This document shows positions 25,295-34,605 of a stretch of 64,000 nucleotides of DNA, piece after piece (positions within the stretch are counted from its first letter, which is position 1; each line of letters opens with the position of its first letter). This DNA comes from RZYY01 sp036794825 (GTDB lineage Bacteria; Bacteroidota; Bacteroidia; Bacteroidales; 4484-276). The DNA lies in NCBI GenBank assembly GCA_036794825.1, contig DAIRGA010000010.1, positions 62,001 through 126,000 on the forward strand. The letters run 5' to 3'. A program made the translations under genes and the position numbers. Under the pieces are notes generated by a model. It saw only the letters and a list, made by a program, of their open reading frames with translations. It was not told the origin of the DNA and did no database searches.

Positions 25295-26782
25295 TCAATA
25301 ACCGACAATGAGTTTTTGCGAATATTGACCCTGCGAGGAGGTTATCACAAGCAGGTACTGACCTGATATCAGCCCGGAAACATCGAGTTCATTGGTCACA
25401 GAACTCAGCGTTGAGCTTTGGATCAATCTGTAATTGGAATCAAAAATTGAAAAAGCCACTTTTTCGTCGCGAAAATTTCCCGAAATAACAATTCTGTCTG
25501 CCGCCGGATTTGGGTAAATAGTGAAGGTCAATATTTTGGTATTATTCAACTGAAAGTCAACAATATTCACTGTTGGATCATACAGAGGAAGGTAATGAAC
25601 GACACCGAGGACCGGGTCGTCGGGTTGGTGGAAAATATGCATCTCCACCGAATCGCTGTCCATCGTTCCCCAGTAGTTGTTTTGCGCCCAGATCGGGTTT
25701 GGGGTGTTATTGTAAAAATCGTAAACCGTTCCACTGTTTTGGTTGTCGAAAATCTGGTTCATTCCCGGGCTTTGCTCCGCAATCGTAAGCTGCCCGAAAT
25801 TGGGTTGAGCACTGTTCTGGATCGTAATTCCCCATAAATTTCCAGTAATCGTGTTTGCCGAAACAAAAGAACTGTTTGAAGCGTTGCCGAAGAAATTAAT
25901 CCCGCTGCCTCCCAGGTTGGGCAGCCCCTGGGTGTTGTTGTCGGAAATGGTGTTGCTGCGGATTAACGAACCGATGTTGTTGCCATACTGCGTAATCCCG
26001 TAACGATTATCCTTGATCAGGTTGTCCTCGATTCTGCATTTCAGGTTGCCGCCCGCCAGTGTAGTTACAGCAATGCCTCCTACCATTATCAAATCACGGT
26101 TGCCAATGATCTGGTTTCCAATGATCCGCACGGAGTCAGCGCCGGATGTTCCCAGGTTAATCTGCGGCATGTTACTGTTGGACGTAACATTTCCCTGGAT
26201 CAGGCAGTTGACTATCTGGGGTGATGAGGCTCCATTGGCCGCAGAAAGGACAGCCGGGCCTGCATTTTTGAGAAACCCGCAGAAAGTAATTATCGGCGAA
26301 CTTTGCGAAAGATCAATGGTTCCGGTACAATTGGATTGGTTAAACTCCTCAAATAAACAGTTGTAAAAATCAACCTGAGAACTTATCAACTTGATTCCAC
26401 CAGCTTTAAAAAAATGAACGCTGCTAAGATTTGAACCGGAGCTGTTTTGAAATTTGAATCCTGCGAAATAGCTGGGTTCGTCAAATGAGGCAAACACAAC
26501 AGGCGGTTCCTGCGAGGATATGGTCAGGGTTCCGTTTACTGTGATCAGAACATTTTCGAATACCCTGAAATATGCCGGTTCGTCAATGCTGATAAGATCG
26601 TTGGCAGAGATGGTGATGTTGCCGGAGATATCATACACCGAACCATTAAATGAAATGACGCCTCCGGAGTTGTTGACAAACTCCTGCAAATTCCAGTTGA
26701 CGCCGGTTCCGGGGGTGATATACTGCGCTGAGGCCAACCCTGTAATCCATAAAAACAGTACTATCAATTTGAATTTTTTCAT
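25295..26782 (-). CDS. Secreted right-handed beta-helix protein with T9SS sorting domain
   Basis: 495 residues with a signal peptide (about 1-19, MKKFKLIVLFLWITGLASAQ). The middle (about 90-390) is a parallel beta-helix of the pectate-lyase/NosD type, seen as repeated short strands with stacked Asn (NQIIGNRDLIMVGGIAV, EDNLIKDNRYGITQYGNNIG, SNTISDNNTQG). The C terminus (about 415-495) is a T9SS type A sorting domain: TIYPNPAADRIVISGNF near the start and SGQYLLVITSSQGQYSQKLI at the end. It is probably displayed on or released from the cell surface. Such helices often bind or cleave polysaccharide, but no catalytic residues can be assigned. Confidence 0.85.
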   Translation of the reverse strand: MKKFKLIVLFLWITGLASAQYITPGTGVNWNLQEFVNNSGGVISFNGSVYDISGNITISANDLISIDEPAYFRVFENVLITVNGTLTISSQEPPVVFASFDEPSYFAGFKFQNSSGSNLSSVHFFKAGGIKLISSQVDFYNCLFEEFNQSNCTGTIDLSQSSPIITFCGFLKNAGPAVLSAANGASSPQIVNCLIQGNVTSNSNMPQINLGTSGADSVRIIGNQIIGNRDLIMVGGIAVTTLAGGNLKCRIEDNLIKDNRYGITQYGNNIGSLIRSNTISDNNTQGLPNLGGSGINFFGNASNSSFVSANTITGNLWGITIQNSAQPNFGQLTIAEQSPGMNQIFDNQNSGTVYDFYNNTPNPIWAQNNYWGTMDSDSVEMHIFHQPDDPVLGVVHYLPLYDPTVNIVDFQLNNTKILTFTIYPNPAADRIVISGNFRDEKVAFSIFDSNYRLIQSSTLSSVTNELDVSGLISGQYLLVITSSQGQYSQKLIVGY

Positions 26783-26796
26783 CTGGTCGAATGTAT

Positions 26797-27324
26797 TCAG
26801 TTATTGTTTCGTTTAAAAATCTCATAGCTTTTAATGGCCCAGGCAACAAGTTCTTCAAAACTCTCAAAATCAATCTGATGCTCCAGCCATTCGCAAAACA
26901 ACACCCGCTGAAAGCAATTATCGTTTTCCTGTTCGCGAAAAAATTTCAAATTTTCCTCAGGGTCAATCACATCATCGTACCTGCCAATTATTACAAATCG
27001 CGCCGGGCACCTATCCGTCTCAATTTCAGGAAGATATTCCATCAACTGATCACTGTAACTCATGGCTGGATTGAATAGCAGGCATGGCAACCCCAAATCC
27101 TCACCCAGCCAAAAAGCAGTGAATCCTCCCAAGGAACTTCCAACCAAAAATTCGACTTTCTGCTCCATGGCCTCATGCCGCAAATGTTGATAAAGATTCT
27201 TGTCGTGGCGGTAATCGAGCAAAGGAGCATAGACTTCGAAACCAGCCCTCTCCAGGATCTCAACTTTTTGTGGAAGCGGATAACTATCCAGCCCGTGAAG
27301 GTACATTGCTTTCATTTTGGTCAT
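26797..27324 (-). CDS. YqiA/YcfP-like alpha/beta hydrolase
   Basis: Small cytosolic hydrolase of 175 residues. The N-terminal MYLHGLDSYPLPQKVEILER is the HG oxyanion segment of the YqiA/YcfP esterase family. The nucleophile elbow GSSLGG (residues about 62-67, Ser64) is intact. A candidate acid lies in GRYDDVID (about 118) and a His in CEWLEHQIDF (about 145). A later in-frame ATG (27315) would also serve as start. It lies between two secreted-protein genes, 80 bases after the upstream one. The substrate is unknown. Confidence 0.8.
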   Translation of the reverse strand: MTKMKAMYLHGLDSYPLPQKVEILERAGFEVYAPLLDYRHDKNLYQHLRHEAMEQKVEFLVGSSLGGFTAFWLGEDLGLPCLLFNPAMSYSDQLMEYLPEIETDRCPARFVIIGRYDDVIDPEENLKFFREQENDNCFQRVLFCEWLEHQIDFESFEELVAWAIKSYEIFKRNNN

Positions 27325-27404
27325 AACATCTTATTTATCAATTTGTTAATTCAGAGATGATCCCATTACATTTCAGATTAACTATCAAAACCGGCATACA
27401 AAAC

Positions 27405-30011
27405 TTATAGTCTGCCCCCCAGTACTGCTGTTTTCTTGTATTTCTTCAAGCTGCCGGAAGTGTCAAAAACTTCAAAAAAGATGATATAAATGCCGATTGC
27501 CGCTTTTTGCCCATCGTCGGTTATGCCATCCCAACTGAAGCTTCCTTCGGCACCCAGCAACTCATTCTGAACGAGCTTCCTCACCAACCGGCCACGTGAG
27601 TCATAAATAGTGATGTTGGCTACAAATCCGGGGTTTTCAAATTGGTAAGCAATATTCAGCACATCATCGCGTCCATCCATATCCGGCGAAAAAATCTCAG
27701 GTTGAAGGGTGATCGGATCGTCAATAAATTGTTCTTCAGAGTATTGCGAGTTTTTATAGCCCGGAGTGGCAAAACCGGCATCTTCTGCAGCAGAATGCCA
27801 GTTGGTGTTGTCGGTGGATGGCCGGCCGGGATTGATTCGCTCCAGTGAAACCCCTTTAACGGACTTTAAAAGAGGGTAGTGCATTTCTTCAGTATAGGCC
27901 ATCCGGTCAATCACCTCGAAACCTTTGGTGGCAATCACTGCAACGCCATCGGTGTTGTTGAACTGTGGCAAAGAAGCCATTGTGACAAAAGTTTCAGGAT
28001 TTTCGGTAAAATACTGTTGTCGAACGACTTCCGGGTCGGTTGTCAACACCATGAAACTCTCAGGAAAAAGAAGCAGACCCGACTCACTGATATTTTTGGG
28101 AGTACTAAGTTCATTGGTGATTTTGTCAACGGTTGCCAAAATCAATGTGCTGAGGTCGAGGATTTTATCGGATCTGTTGTAAATCTCAACAAAATCAACT
28201 CCTTTCACTATATCTTCTTTTGGATTGAACAGTATTTCGTTGATAATGATGTCGTTGGCCAGCACCGGCTTAGGTATGCCAAAATTTACTTTCCTTGATT
28301 TATCAATAAGATTTCCTGCGCAATCTGCCAGATCGTTCAAAATTTCTAAAGTATAAATGATGTCCTGACTTAAGCTGTTCGATGGATCAAGGTTCATGGC
28401 CACTCTCAGGTAGTCTGGTTCGGTGGCTGCCACAAAAATTGGAAAACCCACAGAAGGGGAGATTTTGTAGGTCTGTGTTTGGTTGAGAAATGTACTATCC
28501 ATTGGTTCGGAAAAATTTACAATGATGGCAGATGATGAAAGTACCTCAACCCTCAACGCATACGGATCAATAATGTCAGGATTAGCTGCAATCACCGAGT
28601 TTGGCGCTCCAGGAGTTCCCCCTGCAGGACTTACTGAAGCAATCCAGTTGGCGCTTCCTCCACATGGGTTGGCCGGATCAATCTGCTCGAGCGACCAGCC
28701 ACCGTTTTTTTTATTTGAATTTTGATACCATGCATCAGAATAGGTAACATTGGTAATCACCTGGTTTAGCTGGTTTTTCAGGGTAATATTCTGGCCTGCG
28801 TTGGCGAGCTGGAATCCTGAAAATCCGTAGTAGGGGCCAAACTCAGAAAGTTCTGCCGCTGAATTCTCATGGCCGACAAGCAGAAAACCCCCTGGCTGAA
28901 GGATGATTTCGCCAAAAGTCCGGGCCGTTGAACCTGTAATTAGATTCCATCCTGAAAGGTTGATTTCGTTTCCTGTGGTGTTGAGAAGTTCTATATATTC
29001 GGCATTGGGCAGGTTTACCGGCGGATCGGGATCGGCCATAATTTCGTTAATCTGGATATCGAAGGCCGAAGGAAGGTACCAACTGAAATCTGTCTGGATT
29101 AGTGAAGCCACGTTGCCATTGATGTCGGCAATATTTTGAATTGAGATCGAAAGTGTTACGCCAACAGGGAAAGGCCGGTCGAAAACCAGCCTCACTTTCC
29201 CCGGATTTTGCGAATCAAGCGTTGCTGTTTTCGGGTATTCGATGTTGTTGCTGACAAAATAATTCAGGAGATTAACTGCTGACGAGGGTTGCAGCGCTTC
29301 ATTAAAAATTACATCAAGATTATTAGCGCTGAGCGCTTCAACCCTAACGAGTTGAGGAGCCTCATTGTCTACAACCACCGGCCCGACATAAAACTGATCG
29401 AAGTAAAAGTTTTTGGCATTACTCGAAGTGTATTTACAATAAACCCCTATAAATGAGGCTGTTGGAATTTGGTTGTCGGTTCCGGTTGCATCGGTCTGAT
29501 ATGCGCCAAAACCAGCATTATCCCTCTCGATAGTCCAAGTGCCGGAAACATCACGGCGAACTCTGATCCAAAGCTGAAATGAGCTGGCAATCAAGCCATC
29601 GGAGCCCCGGCAGATCAAAGTAGTGGTTTCGCCATTTTGCCGGTACAATTCAATCGCGTCGTTCGAAAGGTTTTCTCCAAATTTCAAAAAATAACCATTC
29701 AGCGGTGCTTCAAGATTTAGTATGCTGCTTGCAAGATACACCCTCGCCAGGTTGTTGTCCGATGGGGCAAAATTCATCCTAATCCAGAATCGCCATTCCA
29801 TTTCAGCACTCATCTCAAATGAGGTTGTCAGGTGGGATGTTCCTGCTTCGGCAGCATTCAATTGCAACTGAAAATCACTGTTGACAATAAAATCATTTTG
29901 ATCTCCCAACCAGGCGGGGTTGGTTGTAAAATCCCCATCACTGAAATCATCAGTTAGCTGCGCTGAAAGATATAATGGGATTAAACAGAAAAGAAGTAAC
30001 CAATATTTCAT
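27405..30011 (-). CDS. Large secreted lamin-tail-domain protein
   Basis: 868 residues with a signal peptide (about 1-18, ending SAQLT). After it come a concanavalin-like/jelly-roll region (about 20-210), an Ig-like domain (about 215-305, VVDNEAPQLVRVEALSANNL), a lamin-tail domain (about 310-455, INEIMADPDPPVNLPNAEYI) and a second Ig-like domain (about 470-580). A second lamin-tail domain follows (about 590-720, IINEILFNPKEDIVKGVDFV). The end is a FlgD-like Ig domain (about 770-868, FSPDMDGRDDVLNIAYQFEN). Lamin-tail domains are common in secreted nucleases and adhesins of Bacteroidetes, but no catalytic domain is seen. The C-terminal FlgD-like domain is frequent in T9SS cargo. Confidence 0.82.
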   Translation of the reverse strand: MKYWLLLFCLIPLYLSAQLTDDFSDGDFTTNPAWLGDQNDFIVNSDFQLQLNAAEAGTSHLTTSFEMSAEMEWRFWIRMNFAPSDNNLARVYLASSILNLEAPLNGYFLKFGENLSNDAIELYRQNGETTTLICRGSDGLIASSFQLWIRVRRDVSGTWTIERDNAGFGAYQTDATGTDNQIPTASFIGVYCKYTSSNAKNFYFDQFYVGPVVVDNEAPQLVRVEALSANNLDVIFNEALQPSSAVNLLNYFVSNNIEYPKTATLDSQNPGKVRLVFDRPFPVGVTLSISIQNIADINGNVASLIQTDFSWYLPSAFDIQINEIMADPDPPVNLPNAEYIELLNTTGNEINLSGWNLITGSTARTFGEIILQPGGFLLVGHENSAAELSEFGPYYGFSGFQLANAGQNITLKNQLNQVITNVTYSDAWYQNSNKKNGGWSLEQIDPANPCGGSANWIASVSPAGGTPGAPNSVIAANPDIIDPYALRVEVLSSSAIIVNFSEPMDSTFLNQTQTYKISPSVGFPIFVAATEPDYLRVAMNLDPSNSLSQDIIYTLEILNDLADCAGNLIDKSRKVNFGIPKPVLANDIIINEILFNPKEDIVKGVDFVEIYNRSDKILDLSTLILATVDKITNELSTPKNISESGLLLFPESFMVLTTDPEVVRQQYFTENPETFVTMASLPQFNNTDGVAVIATKGFEVIDRMAYTEEMHYPLLKSVKGVSLERINPGRPSTDNTNWHSAAEDAGFATPGYKNSQYSEEQFIDDPITLQPEIFSPDMDGRDDVLNIAYQFENPGFVANITIYDSRGRLVRKLVQNELLGAEGSFSWDGITDDGQKAAIGIYIIFFEVFDTSGSLKKYKKTAVLGGRL

Positions 30012-30080
30012 AACTGCTTGTTAATTAATGGTTTGAAGAATCCGAATATTACTCATTGAGTTGTTGAGAAATGCAGATCG

Positions 30081-30088
30081 CAAATCTA
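30081..30088 (-). promoter_or_regulatory. -7 promoter box of the lamin-tail gene
   Basis: Minus-strand TAGATTTG, an exact TAnnTTTG match, about 70 bases before the start codon at 30011. No clear -33 element. Confidence 0.4.
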
Positions 30089-30140
30089 CAAAAAAGAAAC
30101 CTCCACCCGTTGCTCTGAGTAATAGAATCGCAATTTTTAT

Positions 30141-30170
30141 TGAAAGATTTCTGAATAATACTAATTTTGC
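30141..30170 (+). promoter_or_regulatory. Promoter of the lipoprotein gene at 30242
   Basis: TTG (30141-30143), 19-base spacer, TAATTTTG (30163-30170): both elements and the spacing are canonical for Bacteroidetes. It lies 71 bases before the chosen ATG and overlaps an upstream in-frame ATG (30167), which argues against that earlier start. Confidence 0.72.
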
Positions 30171-30241
30171 TATCTAATCTGATAATAATGATCAATAATT
30201 TGATATTCAGTACTTTACAAATATTCAAAATTCTAAACAAA

Positions 30242-31033
30242 ATGAAATCCGTACTTTTACTTCTGATTATGGCAGTGTTTTTTGTTAGCTGCAAGGATGA
30301 CGATGAAATCCAGTTTCCGCCTGAACTTGACCAAATCATTGCGAAATTGGACAGCTCTTTTGATTCGCTTAACGTGGACATGGCTGCCAATGCTGCGGCC
30401 ATTGCTGCGGATGCCTCTGATCCGGCAAATATACGCAACCGAATGCTTGATTTGTTCGAGGGTTCTTCATTTGTTCTTGAGTTTGCTTTTATAACTCCGC
30501 AGGGCATTATGGAGATCGTCGAACCAGAAGTTTACCATTACATCGAAGGATCCGACATCAGCCAGCAGGATCATATCGTCAAAGGTTATCAAACCAAAAC
30601 GCCGGTACTCAGCGAAACTTTCGATGCAGTTGAAGGTTTCAACGCTTCGGTTTGTTTCCATCCATGCGTAAACAGTGGAGCTGTTGTTGGTGGAATCACT
30701 TCGCTTTTTCAGGCGCACACCATTATCGGCCGGACGGTGAATCCGCTGGTTGCAGGGCAAACTTTCGAAGTCTGGGTTATGGAAAAAGGCGGTAAAGTAC
30801 TTTTTGACCAGGATGGCGATGAAATAGGACTTAATGTTCTCACCGATGATCTTTACCAAGACTTCCCGGAACTGATCGAAGCCGCCAAACTGATTGACAG
30901 AGGTATGAGCGGCGAAACCCAGTACTCATTTTTCCAAACCGGCACAAATACGACCGTCACCAAAAAGACCTACTGGAAAACGTTTGAGCTTTATGGAACC
31001 CAATGGAAAATCATCTGGGTAAAACCGATCTAA
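30242..31033 (+). CDS. Lipoprotein with a Cache-like domain
   Basis: 263 residues from the ATG at 30242, chosen because it begins a lipoprotein signal (MKSVLLLLIMAVFFVSC, lipid Cys17). After an acidic, helical linker (about 20-75) comes a domain of about 170 residues that resembles extracytoplasmic Cache (PAS-like) sensor domains: FAFITPQGIMEIVEPEVYHY, DISQQDHIVKGYQTKTPVLS, and NSGAVVGGITSLFQ. No transmembrane signalling module is fused to it, so it may be a ligand-binding lipoprotein. It has its own promoter and a stem-loop after the stop. The function is not established. Confidence 0.75.
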   Translation: MKSVLLLLIMAVFFVSCKDDDEIQFPPELDQIIAKLDSSFDSLNVDMAANAAAIAADASDPANIRNRMLDLFEGSSFVLEFAFITPQGIMEIVEPEVYHYIEGSDISQQDHIVKGYQTKTPVLSETFDAVEGFNASVCFHPCVNSGAVVGGITSLFQAHTIIGRTVNPLVAGQTFEVWVMEKGGKVLFDQDGDEIGLNVLTDDLYQDFPELIEAAKLIDRGMSGETQYSFFQTGTNTTVTKKTYWKTFELYGTQWKIIWVKPI

Positions 31034-31057
31034 ATCATTAGGTAATTTTTTAGCTTA

Positions 31058-31084
31058 ACAAAGGTTTTTCTGTTAAACCTTTGT
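31058..31084 (+). terminator. Stem-loop after the Cache-like lipoprotein gene
   Basis: Perfect 10-bp stem ACAAAGGTTT (31058-31067) with AAACCTTTGT (31075-31084) and a 7-base loop. It has no T-run on the plus strand. It may act as a weak terminator or a 3'-end stabiliser. Confidence 0.45.
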
Positions 31085-31234
31085 CAAACAAATACTTTCA
31101 CTATTCAATATCAAGCACTTATCGGTGGGTTATTCATTAACACCGGTCTGAAATTCTCATTACCCGTTTACTATAAAATCCAAGTTTAATATACCCTGTT
31201 GATAATGAATTTCAACCTTCATTAAACCTTTTGC

Positions 31235-31242
31235 TAATTTTG
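31235..31242 (+). promoter_or_regulatory. -7 promoter box of the acyl-ligase fusion gene
   Basis: TAATTTTG, an exact TAnnTTTG match, 16 bases before the start codon at 31259. This implies a very short leader. No clear -33 element. Confidence 0.5.
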
Positions 31243-31258
31243 CCGCTTTATACTGACT

Positions 31259-33721
31259 ATGAAAATACTACATTCAAGCTCTAACCTGGCACTTGCCTAC
31301 AAAGACCAGAGATTTTCACACGCTGATTTACTTAACCACATTGCACACTACGGTGAAATGCTTCGACCCGTGGCCCCCGGCAAAGTAATGATTTATTCGG
31401 AAAACCGGCCTGAGTGGGTTTTTGCGTTCTATGGCGCAATATCGCAGCAGGCAGTGGTAGTTCCTGCTGATGTGATGTCAACGGCACCTGAGCTCACCTA
31501 CATGATGGCCGATTGCGAGCCGGATGTGATTTTCTGTTCAAAAGCCAAAAAAGAGGTCGTGGATAACGCAATTCAAGCCATCACGAAACCACCCAGGCTG
31601 ATCGTTTTCGAAGAGTTACCAGCGATGTCGGCGGGCTTGACAATGACCTCACTTGATATACCGGATATTCATAAAACCGCAGTGATTATTTACACATCCG
31701 GCACCACCGGTAGTAACAAAGGGGTTATGCTATCGTTCGAGAATCTCATCTTCAACATCAAAGCGGTTTCTGAATATATTCCTATTTTCAACGAACACGA
31801 AACCGTTCTGATTCTTCTGCCGCTGCATCACATTTTCCCGTTGTTAGGTTCGATGATGGCGCCGCTGATGGTTGGTGGGAAAACCGCAATGTCGCCAACA
31901 CTCAACACCGAGGACATCCTGAAAACGCTCCAGAATCATAAAGTGAATATTATTATAGGTGTGCCGCGTCTTTATGCCGTTATCCGCAAGGGAATCATGG
32001 AAAAAGTGAGGGCAAGCAAACCCGGTCGGATAATGTTTTCGCTTGCCAGGAAACTCAACTCACGCAATTTCTCCAAAAAAGTCTTCAAAGCTGTTCATGA
32101 GAAATTTGGCGGCAATCTGAAATACATGGTTTGCGGAGGAGCACCACTTGATCCGGAAGTAGCTATGGATTACAAAACACTTGGTTTTGAGATGCTTGAG
32201 GGGTATGGTATGACCGAAGCCGCCCCCATGATCTCGTTTACAAGGCCAGGAAACTGGATTATCGGGGCTGCCGGCCAGATAATGCCGGACGTGAAAGTTG
32301 AAATCAGGGATGGCGAAATTGTAGCCTCCGGAAAAAACATTATGCAGGGCTATTACAACAAACCCGATGACACAGCAGCAATCCTGAGAGATGGCTGGCT
32401 TTATACAGGCGATCTTGGCGAAGTGGATCGCAACGGATTTATCAAAATAACTGGTAGAAAAAAAGAGATCATCGTTACATCAAGTGGAAAAAATATCAAC
32501 CCGGCTGAGTTGGAACAAGCCATTGAGGAGAAAATAAAAGGTGTTTCCGAAGTTGGTGTGTTGCTCAACAATGACAAACTTCATGCTATCATTCTTCCTG
32601 ACAATGCCAGACTTAAGCTTGCCGGTGTTTCCGATCCGAAGCAATACTTCAGGGATGAGTTGGTCAATAATTTTAACAAGGAGGTAGCACCTCATAAGAA
32701 GATTATTTCATTTACACTGGTTGATGCGGAGTTGCCCAGAACACGGCTTGGGAAGTTGCAGCGCTTTAAACTCAGTGCAATTATCCAATCGCCTTCACCG
32801 GAAAAAGTAAAAAAATCAGCTCCCGACTTTGAAGAATACACCATTATTAAAACCTATCTCGAAGGGCAAAAGGCTGTTGAAGTATCGCCCGACGATCACC
32901 TCGAATTTGATCTCGGACTGGATTCACTCGACAAAGTGGGATTGCAAACCTGGCTTGAGAAATCGTTTGGCGTGGATCTGAAAATCGAAAACCTGATGAA
33001 CTTCCCGTCGGTCGTAAAACTGGCTGAATACATCCGCGAAAAAAAATCGAAGCTGCAGCTCGAAACCATCAACTGGTCGGATATCCTTAAGGAGAAAATC
33101 AACATAAAACATCCCGGCAGCTGGTACATGAGCCAATTGATGATCAAGCTCTCAAAATACCTTTATAAGGTCTATTTCAGGCTGTCGTACAACGGGTTGG
33201 AAAATATTCCCGACGGGCCTTGTATCATTGCACCAAACCACCAGAGCTTTTTTGATGGCTTCATCATTGCTTCGCTCCTAAAACGTAAAACATTCAGCAG
33301 AACCTATTTCTATGCCAAGGAGAAGCACATCAGGCCGCAGTGGCTCAAATTCCTGGCCAATAAAAACAACATTATCATTGTTGATCTGAACAAAGACCTC
33401 CGGTTATCCATTCAAAAGATGGCGATGGCGCTGCAAAACAACCGCAACATTATCATTTTCCCTGAAGGAACCCGATCAAAAGACGGTGCTATCGGGCAGT
33501 TTAAGGATACATTTGCCATTTTGAGCCGCGAATTGGGCGTACCCGTAGTACCGGTTGCCATTGACGGAGCCTGGCATGCACTTCCGGCCGGTAGCATTTT
33601 CCCAAGACCATTCCGGAAAATTACTGTTAGTTTTCTTGAGCCTATTCATCCCGGAAATGAATCCTATCAAACACTTAGTCAGGCTGTTCGGCAGAAAATT
33701 CAAACAAAACTGGCCTCCTGA
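31259..33721 (+). CDS. Fusion of acyl-CoA/ACP ligase, acyl carrier and 1-acylglycerol-phosphate acyltransferase
   Basis: 820 residues with three domains. Residues about 1-500 are an AMP-forming ligase: IIYTSGTTGSNKGVM (ATP-binding P-loop, about 141-155), EMLEGYGMTEAAPMIS and GWLYTGDLGEVDRNGFIKIT, with Lys in GRKKEIIV. Residues about 520-605 are an acyl-carrier domain with the phosphopantetheine Ser in FDLGLDSLDKVGL. Residues about 620-820 are a PlsC-type acyltransferase with NHQSFFDG (HxxxxD) and FPEGTRSKDG. It probably activates free fatty acids and passes them to lysophospholipid, like bacterial Aas but with a built-in carrier and the reverse domain order. It is membrane-associated through the PlsC part and stands alone before a tRNA gene. 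Confidence 0.87.
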   Translation: MKILHSSSNLALAYKDQRFSHADLLNHIAHYGEMLRPVAPGKVMIYSENRPEWVFAFYGAISQQAVVVPADVMSTAPELTYMMADCEPDVIFCSKAKKEVVDNAIQAITKPPRLIVFEELPAMSAGLTMTSLDIPDIHKTAVIIYTSGTTGSNKGVMLSFENLIFNIKAVSEYIPIFNEHETVLILLPLHHIFPLLGSMMAPLMVGGKTAMSPTLNTEDILKTLQNHKVNIIIGVPRLYAVIRKGIMEKVRASKPGRIMFSLARKLNSRNFSKKVFKAVHEKFGGNLKYMVCGGAPLDPEVAMDYKTLGFEMLEGYGMTEAAPMISFTRPGNWIIGAAGQIMPDVKVEIRDGEIVASGKNIMQGYYNKPDDTAAILRDGWLYTGDLGEVDRNGFIKITGRKKEIIVTSSGKNINPAELEQAIEEKIKGVSEVGVLLNNDKLHAIILPDNARLKLAGVSDPKQYFRDELVNNFNKEVAPHKKIISFTLVDAELPRTRLGKLQRFKLSAIIQSPSPEKVKKSAPDFEEYTIIKTYLEGQKAVEVSPDDHLEFDLGLDSLDKVGLQTWLEKSFGVDLKIENLMNFPSVVKLAEYIREKKSKLQLETINWSDILKEKINIKHPGSWYMSQLMIKLSKYLYKVYFRLSYNGLENIPDGPCIIAPNHQSFFDGFIIASLLKRKTFSRTYFYAKEKHIRPQWLKFLANKNNIIIVDLNKDLRLSIQKMAMALQNNRNIIIFPEGTRSKDGAIGQFKDTFAILSRELGVPVVPVAIDGAWHALPAGSIFPRPFRKITVSFLEPIHPGNESYQTLSQAVRQKIQTKLAS

Positions 33722-33853
33722 TTTTCTAAAAACGGAGATGATTCTGCATTTGCTTTTTCATAAAATACTACCCGATTTGCATTTTGATGATCTGGCTCCG
33801 GGAATTTCTCCTGCGAAAGACCTTGATCGAACGACCAGCTCACAGGCGCCCAG

Positions 33854-33882
33854 TTTGTGATTGATGAAAATAACTAATTTTG
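33854..33882 (+). promoter_or_regulatory. Promoter of the tRNA-Arg gene
   Basis: TTTG (33854-33857), 17-base spacer, TAATTTTG (33875-33882). It ends 17 bases before the mature tRNA 5' end. Confidence 0.65.
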
Positions 33883-33899
33883 CCACCTGTTTGATTTCA

Positions 33900-33971
33900 G
33901 GCCCCATAGTTCAATGGATAGAATTTCAGATTCCGGTTCTGACGATGTGGGTTCGAGTCCCGCTGGGGTCA
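33900..33971 (+). tRNA. tRNA-Arg (anticodon CCG)
   Basis: 72-base cloverleaf. Acceptor stem GGCCCCA/TGGGGTC with one G-U pair, discriminator A. D arm GTTC/GAAT with GG in the loop. Anticodon stem TCAGA/TCTGA with loop TTCCGGT, anticodon CCG at 33933-33935, reading CGG (Arg). Four-base variable region. T arm GTGGG/CCCGC with loop TTCGAGT. CCA is not encoded. A canonical promoter lies just upstream and a strong terminator just downstream. Confidence 0.95.
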
Positions 33972-33980
33972 CAAAAAAAA

Positions 33981-34014
33981 CACCGGTCACTGCAATGTGG
34001 CCGGTGTTTTTTTT
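33981..34014 (+). terminator. Terminator after tRNA-Arg, likely bidirectional
   Basis: A 10-bp stem (33981-33990 with 33997-34006, one wobble), 6-base loop and a run of T (34007-34014), with a run of A before the 5' arm (33973-33980). The A-run lets it also end the convergent YceI gene. Confidence 0.9.
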
Positions 34015-34029
34015 CAGTATGAAAAATCT

Positions 34030-34578
34030 TTACAGCTTTTCCAGCTTGACATCCACTGTAACTTCAATACTTTCGGCAATGTTGTTAACTACCGCGCCAG
34101 GAATTTTGATCTCATAATCAGCTACTTTCACATTGAATTTTGAGAATCCCAGGATTACGCCATCCTTCACCGTAAAAGTTCCTTTCTCCTTTATATCTTT
34201 TGTGACCCCGTGGATGGTGAGTTTTCCCTCAACATCAGCATTGTATGTACCATCTTTGGTGAGAGTAATTGACGAAATATTGGTAACCTTGCCATTGAAT
34301 GAAGCGTTTGGAAATTTGTCGGATTCCATGTAATTCTCGTTGAAATGCTCCTGCATGAGCGCTTTTTCAAACTCGAATGATTTGATAAGCACTTTGAAAA
34401 CAAAATCACCACTGGAAACGTCAAGTGCCGAATTAACCTGGCGGTTGTGAGCCTCAATATTTTCGAGTGGCGTAGAAGAGAAGAAACGAATATGACCGTT
34501 TTTGGTCATGTATTTTTGGGCAAAACTGTTGTTGATTGAAAACAATAATGCAAAAATTAAAACAACTGAAATTCTCAT
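34030..34578 (-). CDS. YceI family periplasmic protein
   Basis: 182 residues with a signal peptide (about 1-20, MRISVVLIFALLFSINNSFA) and one YceI lipocalin-like barrel. Visible family segments: KNGHIRFFSSTPLENIEAHN, HFNENYMESDKFPNASFNGK (the conserved Y-M-x-SDKFP region) and GKLTIHGVTKDIKEKGTFTV. YceI proteins bind isoprenoid-like lipids in the periplasm; the ligand is unknown here. It lies 27 bases after the OB-fold gene, so the two are likely cotranscribed, and it ends at a bidirectional terminator. Confidence 0.9.
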   Translation of the reverse strand: MRISVVLIFALLFSINNSFAQKYMTKNGHIRFFSSTPLENIEAHNRQVNSALDVSSGDFVFKVLIKSFEFEKALMQEHFNENYMESDKFPNASFNGKVTNISSITLTKDGTYNADVEGKLTIHGVTKDIKEKGTFTVKDGVILGFSKFNVKVADYEIKIPGAVVNNIAESIEVTVDVKLEKL

Positions 34579-34605
34579 AATTGAAATGATTTAATGTATT
34601 GATAA

